Shown piece by piece: positions 44,466 to 55,882 of a stretch of 64,000 bases of DNA. Origin of the DNA: Phascolarctos cinereus (lineage: Eukaryota > Chordata > Mammalia > Diprotodontia > Phascolarctidae); the NCBI RefSeq assembly GCF_002099425.1, contig NW_018343973.1, forward strand, positions 7,231,001 to 7,295,000, read 5' to 3'. Made by a program: the position numbers and the translations under genes. Each line of letters starts with the position of its first letter. Positions within the stretch are counted from its first letter, which is position 1. Below the pieces are notes generated by a model, which was not told where the DNA came from, ran no database searches, and worked only from the letters and a program-made list of their open reading frames with translations.

Positions 44466-44640
44466 CATAGGCCAGAAGATTATGGATTTAGCTGGAGAGA
44501 TCATAGAGGGTGTCTGGTTTAATACCTTCATCTTACGTATGAGGAAACTAAGGTCCATCATATGGGTCTAAGTGTTGAGCCAGGATTTGCCTCTGGGGTC
44601 CTTTGATTTCCTTAGCTCTTTTTACCACATCATGATCCCT
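44466..44640 (-). mobile_element. MIR-like SINE (inverted)
   Basis: TTTAGCTGGAGAGATCATAG, CATCTTACGTATGAGGAAAC, GAGCCAGGATTTGCCTCTGG. Confidence 0.7.
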
Positions 44641-44689
44641 CCCTAACACGTTTTTTTTCCCCCAGTGTCTTTCTCCCATAGTAATAGGG

Positions 44690-44937
44690 TTAGCATTTTT
44701 ATTTAATTAAAAGATTGCAAAGCACTTTACATATATTATCTCTTCTGATTCTCACAATAACCCTTTGAAAGAGATGCAATTATTATCATTTTTTTTTACA
44801 GATGATGAAACTGAGTCTGAGAGCAGTTAAATGACTTGCCCAAGTTCATGCAGCTTGTGAGAGTTTGAGGAGTATTCAAAGCCACATCTTCCTGACTCCA
44901 AGTCCAACACTGTATCCATTATGCCATCTATTTGTGA
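44690..44937 (-). mobile_element. marsupial CORE-SINE (inverted)
   Basis: AGATTGCAAAGCACTTTACA, TATTATCTCTTCTGATTCTC, TTTACAGATGATGAAACTGA, AATGACTTGCCCAAGTTCAT, CAACACTGTATCCATTATGC. Confidence 0.88.
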
Positions 44938-45013
44938 TTGGTGTTAAGTTTTCATTGTGGTACTAAGGTGGATTGACTTTGGTTTTTACTTGTGTTTAAG
45001 AATACACTGCTTT

Positions 45014-45160
45014 GGGGCATGTAGATGGTGCGGTGGATAAAGCTCCAGCCTTGGAGTCAGGAGGACCTGAGTTCAAATCCGGCCTCAGACACTTGACACT
45101 GGCTGTGTGACCCTGGGCAAGTCACTTAACCCTGATTGCCTCACCAAAAAGAAAAAAAAA
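45014..45160 (+). mobile_element. tRNA-headed marsupial CORE-SINE
   Basis: GGGGCATGTAGATGGTGCGG, CCTTGGAGTCAGGAGGACCT, GAGTTCAAATCCGGCCTCAG, GGCTGTGTGACCCTGGGCAA, GTCACTTAACCCTGATTGCC, A tail. AAGAATAC lies on both sides (44999 and 45159), a partial target-site duplication. One of the best-preserved SINEs here. Confidence 0.93.
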
Positions 45161-45170
45161 GAATACGCTT

Positions 45171-46435
45171 CATCTTTTACAGCTATAATGCAAGCAATAA
45201 CAAGAAGAAAAACATTTGTTTAATTTTATTTAGGGCCAATAATTAAAATTATTTCTTCTTGGTCAAATATGACATCAAGGATAAAAAATAGAGAGGGTTG
45301 ACATTACAGCATATAAAATTTTAATGATGATTTTACATACACTTTGCAAAGCAACACCCTTTTTCAGCACTTAAAAATCTGGAGAGGTAGTTTCCATAGT
45401 GACAGGCTGTTGTAGTTGTTGATTGCCATATGGGGTACACTTTCACACATTTTTAAAAATTAAAAAATATATGTATACAATGTGCAAAAAGTGCCTGGAT
45501 TAAAAGCAGCCCAGTTTTCTAGAGTGATTCCCATCTGTTACCCAAAATATCTCAGTTGGTATATAAGAGTGATCTACTGTTTTTTAATTTCCCATTTTGT
45601 TCGAATGTCACTTTTCATTGACGTCTGTGGTAAAGTGTGACATGCTCTGCACACTTTTCCTTTCCTGCCAGCTTGTGTTTGATTGTTCCTGTCAGCTACA
45701 TGATTTTTAGATTTTCCCTAATGACATTCAGCAGCAAGTGTCATCTGACAACACTTCAATAGGAGGAGGTTCTTTACACCCATCTTTCCTTCTCTTTCTG
45801 CCCATCCTCACAACTAAATTCCTAACTTCCTCAGTGAAATCCCTAGGGATCCTGCTCTGCAGCACCACTTCCCATCATCACCCTCAGTGGTTGGCTGGAA
45901 GATTTCCAGACATGCCATGAAATCTTATTAGTACTGAACTTTAATTGAAAATCAATATCAGAAAATGTCTTGGGAGGTTTCCATTTCTTTCTTCTGCAAG
46001 AATAAATAGGTTCACATTCAAAACGAAGCTACACCAATGAACCAAAATAAATTCCCCCAAAGGAGTGAATAATTCATTACCTTCAGCAACGTGAACCTTC
46101 AGCTTAACTATGATCTCTACAATTTGCTAAAAGTGAAAAGGGCAAAGCATATGGAAGAGGAAAAAACCCTGTTTGGGGGACATTCTATTTATTCTCTCTT
46201 ACACTTGTTTATAGTATCTACCCCATCAGTAACTTTGTTGTTTTATCTGCTGTTTTCCTGAAAGTAAATATGAATGGCAACATTAAAGCTCCCTAGATGG
46301 ATGGAGTCTAGAATAATAACTTGAAATCATATGTTCAGCAGACAATGAAAATATCAAAACCAAAATCAAATAAGGAGAATTCATTGTGCACTCAACTATT
46401 TATTCAGAAGCATAATGGACTCAAAATTCAGAATG
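45171..46435. other. unassigned, apparently repeat-poor sequence
   Basis: No repeat, gene or RNA recognised; see findings for its value as a conservation candidate. Confidence 0.45.
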
Positions 46436-46590
46436 AGATATACATTTATGGTCATGGCCATTGTAAGAATTTATTTTGCATGACTGCATATATGTTACAA
46501 GGATTTTGTTTTTCTTCTTTTTCAATTGAGGAGAGATGGGAAGTAGAGAAAATAAATGCTTGCAAAGTGAAAAAAAGTTTAAAAAAGCCA
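46436..46590 (+). mobile_element. L1-type 3' end remnant
   Basis: TTTTGCATGACTGCATATAT (compare 34175), TTCAATTGAGGAGAGATGGG, AAATAAATGC, A-rich tail near 46570-46587. The frame of 95 codons here is incidental. Confidence 0.6.
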
Positions 46591-46780
46591 GAATTAGCTA
46601 CAAGTTAGTTCTAAGAGCTCTGGTACCCTCATCAGTAATATTAGGGTGTTGAACTAGTTCATTTATATCATCCCTTTTAGCTCTAAAATCCTATGATTTG
46701 TCCATTGTTGTAGCAGGAGATAAACTAAGAAGAGGCATTCCAAAATTTGTCCATCCAGAGAAGTAGTACTGTTTGCTGTT
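46591..46780. other. unassigned sequence
   Basis: Contains a weak MIR-like end (AGTTCATTTATATCATCCCT); otherwise nothing. Confidence 0.4.
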
Positions 46781-46894
46781 CTTCCTTCCTTCCTTCCTTC
46801 CTTCCTTCCTTCCTTCCTTCCTTCCTTCCTTCCTTCCTTCCTTCCTTCCTTCCTTCCTTCCTTCCTTCCTTCCTTCCTTTCTTTCTTTCTTTCT

Positions 46895-46958
<64 letters not shown>

Positions 46959-46960
46959 TT
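46781..46960. repeat. long CTTC then CTTT microsatellite
   Basis: About 96 bases of (CTTC)n pass sharply into about 80 bases of (CTTT)n, with one broken unit near 46895. Long frames encoding Pro-Ser-Phe-Leu or Lys-Glu-Arg repeats are translations of this tract. Confidence 0.98.
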
Positions 46961-47630
46961 CTCTCTTCCCCCCCCACCTGTGATTTCATTGCTATAGAGA
47001 ATTTGTCTGGTGGAAGAAGATTTCCTCACTGATGCAGATCAGCAAAGCGACTGTAACCTCTAGAATTAGAATAGTAACCTAGGGTATTGGGTCAAGTGAC
47101 TCGCTCAGATTCAGATAACTATTATAAGTCAGAGTCTGATCTTGAATCCAGGCCTTTCTGTCTCCAAAGCAGGCCCTCTATTTACTAGGACAGGCTGCCT
47201 TTCACCTTCTATGTAATATATCATTATTGCCCTCTATTCAATATGTTGGGAACCTTGCTTTCACAGTAGAACATTAAATGTAGGGAGAAAAAAAAAGATA
47301 ATTGGGCTCAGTGGGATATACTAATGGCACTGTCAGCTTGGCAGATAGGAGCAATTTCAGAAATGCTTGGTGATAATCTATAAAATAGTTAATCCATTTT
47401 AGGATAATAAGTCAACTGATTTTGAACTGATTTGCTTATCTGACTATAGAAGTGTTAAGGAGACTGGCTGACCTTGACCACATCAAAGACTCCTATAGCT
47501 GCAGACTATATAGCTTTAAACAAATCCCCTATGTTTCTTTAATGCTCAAGACATTGGCTTTGCATAATATTGACAGGAGATAGGCATAAATGGAGGAATA
47601 GTCATTCTTTTTACAGAAGAAACAGTGTGG
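46961..47630. other. unassigned sequence with a SINE remnant
   Basis: 47085-47205 carries an inverted SINE remnant (GGTCAAGTGACTCGCTCAGA, CTTGAATCCAGGCCTTTCTG). The rest is unassigned. Confidence 0.45.
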
Positions 47631-47830
47631 TTTAGTGAAAAGAATTGGATTTAGGGTTAGAACTTGGTTCTCAACCTTCTTTTGCCATTCAGCAGTTGTG
47701 TAATTTTGGCAAAAATCATTAAGCCTCATTTTCTTTCTCTGTAAAACTAGTATGCTAATACCAGTTCAACCCATTACAAGGCTCAACTGAGATAATTTGT
47801 GTGAAAGCTTGAAAGATAGACAAAGATGAA
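47631..47830 (+). mobile_element. MIR-like SINE
   Basis: AGTGTGGTTTAGTGAAAAGA, GCAGTTGTGTAATTTTGGCA, GCCTCATTTTCTTTCTCTGT, CAACTGAGATAATTTGTGTG. Confidence 0.75.
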
Positions 47831-47949
47831 AGTGGTGGTGGTATTAATGTTGAAGGACCTTATTTGCTGGTTATCAGGTAGCCATTCTTGTCATTTAAGC
47901 TTATTTATACATTTAAATCTTTACAAGAGATGTTTGCTCCTGTCATCCA

Positions 47950-48340
47950 AAAGAATGGGACCATTAGTCAACCTCTCTGCTTTGAATTATGATCACAATT
48001 AAAATGGTGCTCCAGCTATGGTCTGACCAAAGGAGAGCATATTCTTTTGTTTTACATATGATATTTCTGTTAATGCAATCTAAACCCACAATTGCTATTT
48101 TGGTTACATGTCATTCATTCTGTTTTCATTAATATTGAGTTTTCAGTCAATTAAAACTCCTATCTTTTTCACATGAACTGTTTTCTAGGCCAGCTTGTGC
48201 TTGTTAAGTTGATTTTCTTAACCTAAGTGTGGGAATTTAGATTTACACTTTGATGAGTCTGTGATTTCATCATTGGGAGTATTCCATGGCCTATTACAGA
48301 TTGCAACCCATCTACAATTTGATACAGAGGATCCATATAT
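47950..48340 (-). mobile_element. CR1/L3-type LINE fragment (inverted)
   Basis: AAACTCCTATCTTTTTCACA, TGAACTGTTTTCTAGGCCAG, TTAACCTAAGTGTGGGAATT and TAGATTTACAC follow the complement of a CR1/L3 LINE known across amniotes. Confidence 0.65.
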
Positions 48341-49740
48341 CATGCTGGAAAACTCTGAGTCTTTTAATATCTTATGACCACCAGCTCAACATTCAGTCTT
48401 GTCATATATTATCTCTTGCTCTCACTCTATGATTGACCCATCTTTCTTTTTTCTGGTCCATTTCATGAGTACAAATTATAATAGCTAATTTGCTACAGCT
48501 AATTTACTCCTACCCTTACATCTTTCAATTTCCTATTAGGTCACCTGGAAATTTGATTCCCCTAAGATTGTGGTATTCCTTGGTTGCCAGGCCCGTAGTA
48601 ACAATTAGAATATTGATGAAAAAAATGTGTTTGTTGGCAGGTAGTATTAAGGAATGACTGAATGAATTCCAATTGCTTCTCCAATGTGATCCAGCCTATT
48701 CTCTCTTTCTTATTCAATTCTGGGCCCAACACGCTATCAATCTGCAGTGTCTTTCATATTTCCTGTATGTAAGCTACCTTTTGCACTCTACCAAAAGGTG
48801 TGCTATGGAGCAAAGGGGATTTGGGCACATTTTGCTAGAAAAAAGTTTCCCCCCAAAATTCTCTGAGCTCTGAGGAGGTTATGGACTTAACTTGGAGGCA
48901 GATTACCTAAAGTGTCACTGATCTTGACCTCAGGAAAGACGCTTGTATGTAGGACCTGAGAGCCAAGCAACCAGAAGGAAGGAAGAAGATAAAGGAAACG
49001 AATACTAGTAAGAGCAGAAGACACAGAATTTGGAGTTATGGAAAATGGGCCATGACATCGACAGTGGCTATGATGAGCCCTAAAGATGACATGCTATTTC
49101 CAACATAAACTATGTCCCAAGCAAGTTTTGGTAACTTTTTTTTTGGGGGGGGCAAGGATCTTGTAAATAGGAACCAGGCTTCAAAAAAGTTTTGTTTTGT
49201 CTAGAATACCTAGAAAAGCCAGTAACTCAAGTCACAGAATATGTCATGTCCAATTTTGGGGAAATCTAGTAGCCCATATCAGCTCTTCTAGCTGGGAGCT
49301 TATATGGTATTAATGTTTTTATTGTCAACTGCAATAATAGAGAGTTGAAAGAAAAGCCTTCTGATTAGGCTGATGAGTGAATGTCCTTGGTTGGGTGGTG
49401 TACTGTGTTCTTAGTAGCTTTCTGAGGTTTTGTACCCTGCAGCTCCAGGTGGCAAAAAATACATTGTCAGGGAAGAATTGTGTTGACATTTTATATACAC
49501 TAAAACTTGACTGCATTTTTCATTGAGTAAAGGATTGGATACCTTCCACCATGTGGGTTAGGAACATTCCCATTTCCAATTTCCAGTTTCTAGAATCTTT
49601 GGGCTAATTGTGTCTTTACCCTAATCCTGGAAAATTGCAAAAAAAAAAGTTTGTATCATGTCACAAGTTTCTAACATCTACAAGATTGTCGTCTGAAATA
49701 TTTGGATATCTTGATAAATGAGTTAGTTGGAAACGCATGT
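48341..49740. other. unassigned sequence
   Basis: About 1.4 kb without a recognised element. Short frames only. Confidence 0.45.
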
Positions 49741-50160
49741 TCCACATTGAAAGTACAAAATCATAGAATGTTTGAATTGGAAGGTGCTTTAAAGATCATC
49801 TAGCTTCGTGGTTTGCTATATGTCAGGGGATTAGATAACCTTTAAAATTCCAAATATTGTTGAATACCCCTCTTCCATATTATAGTAATTTTACTGTTGA
49901 TACTGCTAATAGCTAGCATTTGTATAGCACTTTGAGGTTAGCAAAGTGCTTGCTACATATTATCTTGATTTATCTTTATAACATTTAGGAGCCTGGTGCT
50001 ATTGTTCTCCCTGTTTTTAGAGATGATGAAACAGGCTGAGAAAGGTTGAGTGACCTGCCCAAGCTTATGTGGCTAGTAAAAGCCTGAGGCAGGATTTAAA
50101 CTCAGGTCTTTTGGCCTTTAAGTCTACTATTCTACTATGCTACTTTGCTACCTGTTACTA
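49741..50160 (-). mobile_element. MIR-like start and CORE-SINE (inverted)
   Basis: 49757-49810 is a MIR-like start (GAATTGGAAGGTGCTTTAAA). 49895-50155 is an inverted CORE-SINE: CATTTGTATAGCACTTTGAG, TTAGAGATGATGAAACAGGC, GAGTGACCTGCCCAAGCTTA, GATTTAAACTCAGGTCTTTT, GCTACTTTGCTACCTG. Confidence 0.8.
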
Positions 50161-50424
50161 TCATTGTATGTTGATTGAGAAAATTACATGACAAAAATGC
50201 AATGAACTCAAAAGAACTTTTAAATAAAATTCTATTTTATTAATCACAACTCTAACACATTAAGATCCGCAAATAGTTTAAAAATAGTATTTTACTTAGA
50301 TTAAGACATTATTTACTGAGTCTATACAAGGGATATGTCCCAGAGACACCTCAAAATCAGTGATCCAAAATAATTCATTTTCTTTCCTCCCAAACTTTTC
50401 CTTCTTCCAAATTTCCCATATCTA
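50161..50424. other. unassigned sequence
   Basis: Nothing recognised. Confidence 0.4.
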
Positions 50425-51258
50425 ATGGTGGAATCACTATGTTTTCAGTCTCCCAGGTTCATAACCTCATGATTATCCTTGACACTTCATTCTCTCTCAC
50501 CCCATGTATCTAATCAGTTTCCAAATCTCATCATATCTATCTTCACAATATCTGCAACTGATTGCAGCTGACTTTGTCTCTACTCACACATAGCTACTAC
50601 TTTCATTCAAGCTCTCATCATATCTCTCCTAGGGTGTTGAAGGAGCCCCCTAATTGCTCTCCTTGCCTTAAGTCTCCAGTCTGTATCTTACACACTTCCT
50701 GAAGCCATAGATCTGATCACATGACTCCTCTCCTCAGTCTACTCCAGTGGCTTGCTGTTGCTTCGAGGATCAAATAAAAAATCTTCTGTTTAGCTGTTAC
50801 CGTCCTTTACAACCTGGCCTCACTCTAACCTTCCAGCCTTGTTGGACACTACTTCCCCTCTTGTGCTCCATAATTCAGCTAAATGATACTTCACGCTTTT
50901 CTTGACACATGATATTTTTGCATTGGCCTTTGCATTGACCATTCCTCATTACCTGGAATGTATTCCCTCCTTACCTCTGCCATACAAAGTCCCTTGTACC
51001 ATCTTCTGCAGGAAGCCTTTCTTGATAATCCTAGTGCCCTTCACTCTAACTGCTTTGTTTATTTACTTTATAATCATGCTGTGTGTATATGCATACACAC
51101 ATATATACAGATATATATATGTATAATATGTATAAAATACATACATTTGTCTCCCCCACTAAAACATAAGCTCCATATGAATAAGGATTGTCTTGTTCAT
51201 TATAGCCATATTTTCAGGGCTTCTTACATAGTAGGTATTCAATAAATACTTGACCTGT
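50425..51258 (+). mobile_element. L2 LINE 3' region
   Basis: CTGATTGCAGCTGACTTTGT, CTCATCATATCTCTCCTAGG, GATCTGATCACATGACTCCT, GTGGCTTGCTGTTGCTTCGA, AACCTGGCCTCACTCTAACC, TTACCTGGAATGTATTCCCT, CTGCAGGAAGCCTTTCTTGA and the terminus ATAGTAGGTATTCAATAAAT. A TA/CA microsatellite sits at 51085-51150 within the 3' UTR. Confidence 0.88.
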
Positions 51259-51289
51259 TGTTATGCATCCAAGTATGAATTCTTGGATA

Positions 51290-51490
51290 CCTTGTAGTAA
51301 TTCTGCAGTGTTTCAGAGGCTATGGTCCTTGGGCTGGGGAGCACTGATCTAATACAACTGTTTAATTTTATAGCTGAAGTAAAAAGGATCAAAGTGGTTA
51401 GTTTACTTGTCCAAGTCACACAGTAAGTAGAAATATGAGTCACATTTCTTGACTCCTCAGTCAATGCTATTTCCATTATTGCTGGTTAAG
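51290..51490 (-). mobile_element. MIR-like SINE remnant (inverted)
   Basis: TAATTTTATAGCTGAAGTAA, TTACTTGTCCAAGTCACACA, GTAAGTAGAAATATGAGTCA, TTGACTCCTCAGTCAATGCT. Confidence 0.65.
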
Positions 51491-52570
51491 CCCTTGCTAG
51501 CTAATGCCATATAAAACCTGAGAGCCTTTTTTAAAGAAGGCATTATCTGCCTATGAGTCAATTCAAGTCCAGTTGGTGAGAAGCTTATATTTGAGTATAC
51601 TTATCCTTTCCATCCATTGAATCTGGCTTATTAGCAGTATGACATCGAATTTCGCCTATTATGGCATCTTACCTTTTACACTGAGAATACAGTCTTCTAT
51701 CATATTTCTCTCAGAAGAGTTTTTCAGTGGTAAATAGTTGCTGAGTTCTTTCATGTCAATGAAGAAGCAAAGACATTATTCAGAGTAATTGATTCTATTA
51801 ACTCTAAATTTGTACATGCTTTATAATATAAACTGTTAAAACCCAGCTTCTTTGACAGCTTGTTTTAGGCTTTATCTTTTAGCAGTGGTTGGGGGAAAAT
51901 TTAAGTGTTTTATCTGTCACTCCAAACCTCCAAATTACTGAAAACATATAATTCTTGTTTTGTTAATTTCCTTCTTAAAATAAAAATAAAATCAGTATTT
52001 TTATGAGCAAAGTTAGACTAAATTAATCAGATACTCCATTTTCCTTCCTGAATTTCAAGGGTAGTAATGAATTCCTCGATGAATAATGATAACATTTACT
52101 TAGAATTTTACCTGATGTAGATACACAAACATTCACAAATGTGCCAATTAATCATATTCTTTAATGAGTAAGTGATCCTTCTGGGAGAGATAATTAACAT
52201 AAGATGTCATTGAACTGTGGCAGGTATAGATCAACTGGTCCATGTGGGAAAAGAAAAGGAAAGAGGAAAGAGAGATTAGCTGCCTTTTAAAATCAGACAT
52301 TTTTTGATGGGAACAGATTGAGGAAAGAATGCATTAGAAAAAATATAGGGAATATTACAAAGATGTTAGGAATAGTTTTGCTAGAAGTGTGCAATTTTAT
52401 AAGTACTAATACGGGATATGAGGACAAACTAGCAAAGTAGAGTAGGAAGTACATTAGAACTGATTTCCTAGAATTGCTCATGATTACATTTATGGGTTGC
52501 TTTGTGGTTGTGGGCATTTTGTGTAAATTACTTCATTTCCTTCTAATGAAGAAGTAGTATACTCTGAGAT
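51491..52570. other. unassigned sequence
   Basis: About 1.1 kb, AT-rich, no element recognised. Confidence 0.45.
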
Positions 52571-52700
52571 AGTATATGTATTATCATTTCTGGTTTTTAC
52601 ATATGAGCAAGCTGAAGTTGACAGTGAAGTATCCAAGATCACATAAGTCATAAGTTGCAAAGTTGGCAGTTTGAATTGAGATATTCTGACTTCAAATACA
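52571..52700 (-). mobile_element. MIR-like SINE remnant (inverted)
   Basis: TTTACATATGAGCAAGCTGA, CCAAGATCACATAAGTCATA, GCAGTTTGAATTGAGATATT. Confidence 0.55.
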
Positions 52701-52704
52701 GAGT

Positions 52705-52880
52705 AGTATTCTGCAGTAGAGGGTAGGACTTAGTGGTCAGAGATCTGGGTTTGAATTCTGGTTCTTATATGTAGTGCAGCTCTATGACTGTGGGCAAGTC
52801 ATTCAACCTTTCTGAGCTTCAGTTTCCTAATCTGAAATAAGGATAATTCTTGTACTTCTTACCTCATATGTTTATTATGA
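52705..52880 (+). mobile_element. MIR SINE
   Basis: GGACTTAGTGGTCAGAGATC, GGGTTTGAATTCTGGTTCTT, CTATGACTGTGGGCAAGTCA, TTTCTGAGCTTCAGTTTCCT, in full sense order. Confidence 0.85.
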
Positions 52881-53479
52881 GGGGAAAAACACCAATATAC
52901 AAACATGAATTTTTATTTATTACTTTACCGTAAGTGTTTCCAGGGAAAACCACCACTACAGCTACTGCCACTACCACTGACAACAAGAAAATTTTTATCT
53001 CACACATGTAAGACCTTTTGAGTTTCGAAGGACTTAGTGAGAAGTAGATCTGTAATGGGCATAGTCTTCCTAATCTGTTCTGCCTTGGGCACACCCCATG
53101 GAGGTCTCATTCATCCTTTGGCCCCTGTCATACATTACATGGATTGCTGGCTGCCACTGAGACAGGAAAAGCAGACCAATCAGTAGACTTTAAAAGGGGC
53201 CATTCTGCCCTCTTGAGCTGTCTGTCATCTCTTCTGCTGATCAGATTGGAATCCTTTGAACCTCTCCTTTGGGCTTCCTTTGAAGGAGAACAGCAAGAAC
53301 ATGTGCTGTCCCATTTCTGAAGGTGCTAGTGGCCCCTTCCACGTTGTGTATCTTTCTCTGAGCACTAGTGACCAAACCACATTATGAGAGATGAACTTTT
53401 CAATGGCTACATCAAGGAGCTCCTGGGTCCTTCAGTTGGTACCAACTATCCTGTAGAAGGTACACCCTAAAATCTGACT
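52881..53479. other. unassigned sequence, partly GC-richer
   Basis: 53100-53470 is less AT-rich and contains a CCAAT/TATA-like arrangement (see findings). No coding domain. Confidence 0.4.
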
Positions 53480-53692
53480 GGAGGCAGTGTAGAATGGTGG
53501 GTGAAACACTGGATTTGGTGTCTGGAAAACCTGGGTCCAAATCCTGCCTCAGGACTTTCTAGCTATGTGGCCATGGACAAATAAGTTAATCTCTCTCTAT
53601 CTCAATTTTCTATAAAATGAAGGAGGTAGACTTGATGACCCCTAAGGCCATTTCCAGCTCCAGTGATCCATGATTCTCTGAAGCTATAACCT
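53480..53692 (+). mobile_element. MIR SINE
   Basis: GGAGGCAGTGTAGAATGGTG, CTGGGTCCAAATCCTGCCTC, CTTTCTAGCTATGTGGCCAT, TCTCAATTTTCTATAAAATG, TGATGACCCCTAAGGCC. Confidence 0.85.
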
Positions 53693-54325
53693 CTATCAGG
53701 AGAATAAATCATGAGAGCTGAACTGCCCAGAAGACATAGACTTGGAGAGGGTTGTTCCAACAACACATTCAAGATGAAATTAAAATGCTTGCTCATGTTT
53801 TAATAAATTGTGTCACGCTTTAAGTATTTGTCAACGTGCATTTATGGTTTTTACCTTAAGCATTTCTTTAGTGGCAGAGGAAATAAATACCTATCTTTTA
53901 CCATATGTACTTTATATAGTTATCCCTAATATATTGTGACTTTCCCCATCATGGTTTTGCTATGTTATGGATCAGCATAAAAATTAACTGGGAATTTTGG
54001 GGGAGTTTTGTGGAAGCCTCAGACCACACACAGACCGCACACAAAGGCCAGCAGATGACACAGAAAAAGGTTTATAAACTTAGAAATGCATAAAATATAC
54101 GTATAGTATTGTACAATATCAATATACTTTATCTGTTAATACCATAAATATACCCAGATTTTGCAATATGGTACTATAAACACCCCATAGAAGAAAAAGA
54201 AAAAAAATTCAGACTTCTTCTATGGTATGAAGAGAAGGCCAAAAAATTTTACATGGATTTTCTAGAGCGTGGTGGCTGTGCCCCTAACCCCTGTGCTGTA
54301 GAAAAGAATAATTGTATTTGTTTAC
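53693..54325. other. unassigned sequence
   Basis: AT-rich; 53960-54270 has the look of a repeat (tandem-like TATACTTT/ACCATA phrases), but I cannot name it. Confidence 0.4.
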
Positions 54326-54665
54326 AGAGGCAGCAATAAGCAGTGGTTAGAGTTCAATCTGGAGTCAAGAAGACTTTAGTATAAATCCAGTCTCAGAAAC
54401 TTACCAGCTATGTGACCCTGGGCAAGTCACTTAATTTATGTCTGTCTGTTTCCTTACCTATAAAATGGTTTTAATAAGAGTACCTATCTGCCACAGTGGA
54501 TAGAGCACCCCTCCTGAAGTCAGGAGGATCCGAGCCCAAATCCGGCCTCTAGCTGTGTGACCCTGGGCAAGTCACTTAACCCCAATTGCCTAAAAAAAAA
54601 TAAAAAAATGATAAATGTGATATTTGCAAAGCACTTTACAAAACTTACTGCACTATAAAAATGCA
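54326..54665 (+). mobile_element. MIR/CORE-SINE split by a tRNA-headed SINE
   Basis: Outer element: GCAGTGGTTAGAGTTCAATC, TTACCAGCTATGTGACCCTG, AAGTCACTTAATTTATGTCT, then, after the insert, GATATTTGCAAAGCACTTTA. Inner SINE about 54490-54605: CCACAGTGGATAGAGCACCC, CTGAAGTCAGGAGGATCCGA, TCTAGCTGTGTGACCCTGGG, A tail. The inner copy lacks its first bases. Confidence 0.82.
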
Positions 54666-55186
54666 TCGTCATTACCATTATGTTGAATACCTTTCTGTTA
54701 AACTTTTTTGGGAAAGGCCTAGACTTGAGTCAACCTTAAACTTTATTTAAGGGATTATCCTCAGAGATGTGCTCTGGTATGGAGGCATAATGAGTGAGAG
54801 GCAATGAGGTCAAAAGGCTTACTTTCTTTTCAGGGTAGGCTCTCTCAAGATAGGACCTAATTCATGTAAGTACAGACCTAGAACCTCTTAGCTGGAAACA
54901 GTGACCCCATTCTCTGTGCTAGAATGTCAGTTACATGTAAAATTAGGAATTGTGAGTTCAGAGTTATCCTGATTCCACCACTAATCAGCACCACTAAGGC
55001 TTTGGACAAATTACCTGATTTTTGTTGCACTTCAGTGATTCATCAGCAAAATAGACTAATTCTTGAATTTCCCTGTCTGATAGGTTTCCAGCGAAGACAA
55101 AATGGAATAATAAATGTGAAATCAATAAACATAGCTACTTGTAAAACATAGTACTGCAGCCATGTTGGGATAAAAGATAAAGAAAA
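54666..55186. other. unassigned sequence
   Basis: 54945-55090 has a faint MIR-like order (GATTCCACCACTAATCAGCA, GGACAAATTACCTGA). Nothing else recognised. Confidence 0.4.
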
Positions 55187-55266
55187 ATTGTTAGTCAGTC
55201 AGTCAACTAGCCTTTATTAAGTGTTACTATGTGTCATGCAGTCACCTAAGAGTTTAGGATATAATA
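55187..55266 (-). mobile_element. L2 3' end (inverted), short
   Basis: GTCAGTCAGTCAACTAGCCT, TTATTAAGTGTTACTATGTG, TCATGCAGTCACCTAAGAG. Confidence 0.7.
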
Positions 55267-55269
55267 CAA

Positions 55270-55522
55270 CAACAACTAGCTTTTATGTAACGGTTACATA
55301 TTAGGCACTCTTCTAAGTGCTTCAAAAATACTATCTCATTCAATCCTCACAACAACCCTGTAAAGTAGGTGCTGTTATTATCATCATTTTACAGTTAAGG
55401 AAACTGAAGCAAACTGAAGTTAAATGACTTGTTCAAAGTTATGCCATTAGTACATGTGGGATTTGAATTCAGGTTCCTGACTCAGGCCAAGTGCTCTATC
55501 CATGGGGTTACCTAGCTGCCTA
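55270..55522 (-). mobile_element. marsupial CORE-SINE (inverted), first of two
   Basis: ACAACTAGCTTTTATGTAAC, CAATCCTCACAACAACCCTG, CATTTTACAGTTAAGGAAAC, TTGAATTCAGGTTCCTGACT, TACCTAGCTGCCTAC. Confidence 0.88.
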
Positions 55523-55534
55523 CAAAAAAAGTTT

Positions 55535-55775
55535 TAAAGTTGACGTAAACACTAAAGTTTACGAAGGACTTTACATCAATTTTCTCACTTGATCCTCACA
55601 ACCCTATAAAGTAGACACTATTTTTTTCTCATTTTATAGACGAGGAAACTGAGACTGAATGAGGTGAAATGACTGCTGTATAGTCATATAACTAGTGTTA
55701 GTGGCAGAATTCGAACTCAGGTGTTTCTGACTCTAAGTCCACTGTGCTATACGCTATGCCACCTAGGTGCCTCAA
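55535..55775 (-). mobile_element. marsupial CORE-SINE (inverted), second of two
   Basis: GTTTACGAAGGACTTTACAT, TTGATCCTCACAACCCTATA, CATTTTATAGACGAGGAAAC, ATTCGAACTCAGGTGTTTCT, TGCCACCTAGGTGCCTC. Confidence 0.88.
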
Positions 55776-55825
55776 GGTGTTTTCATTCTATTAAGTGAAA
55801 AGAAATATAGAAAGCCAGACAGACA

Positions 55826-55882
55826 GGTTAGCTAGCTAGCTAGCTAGATGGATGGATGGATAGATAGGCAGATAGAAAAATA
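55826..55882. repeat. GCTA/GATG/GATA simple repeat
   Basis: Three related tetranucleotide phases in succession. Confidence 0.95.

Noticed and set aside
46663-47029. 108-112 codon Lys/Glu/Arg-rich and Phe/Leu/Pro/Ser-rich frames
   Set aside because: Translations of the CTTC/CTTT microsatellite on either strand.
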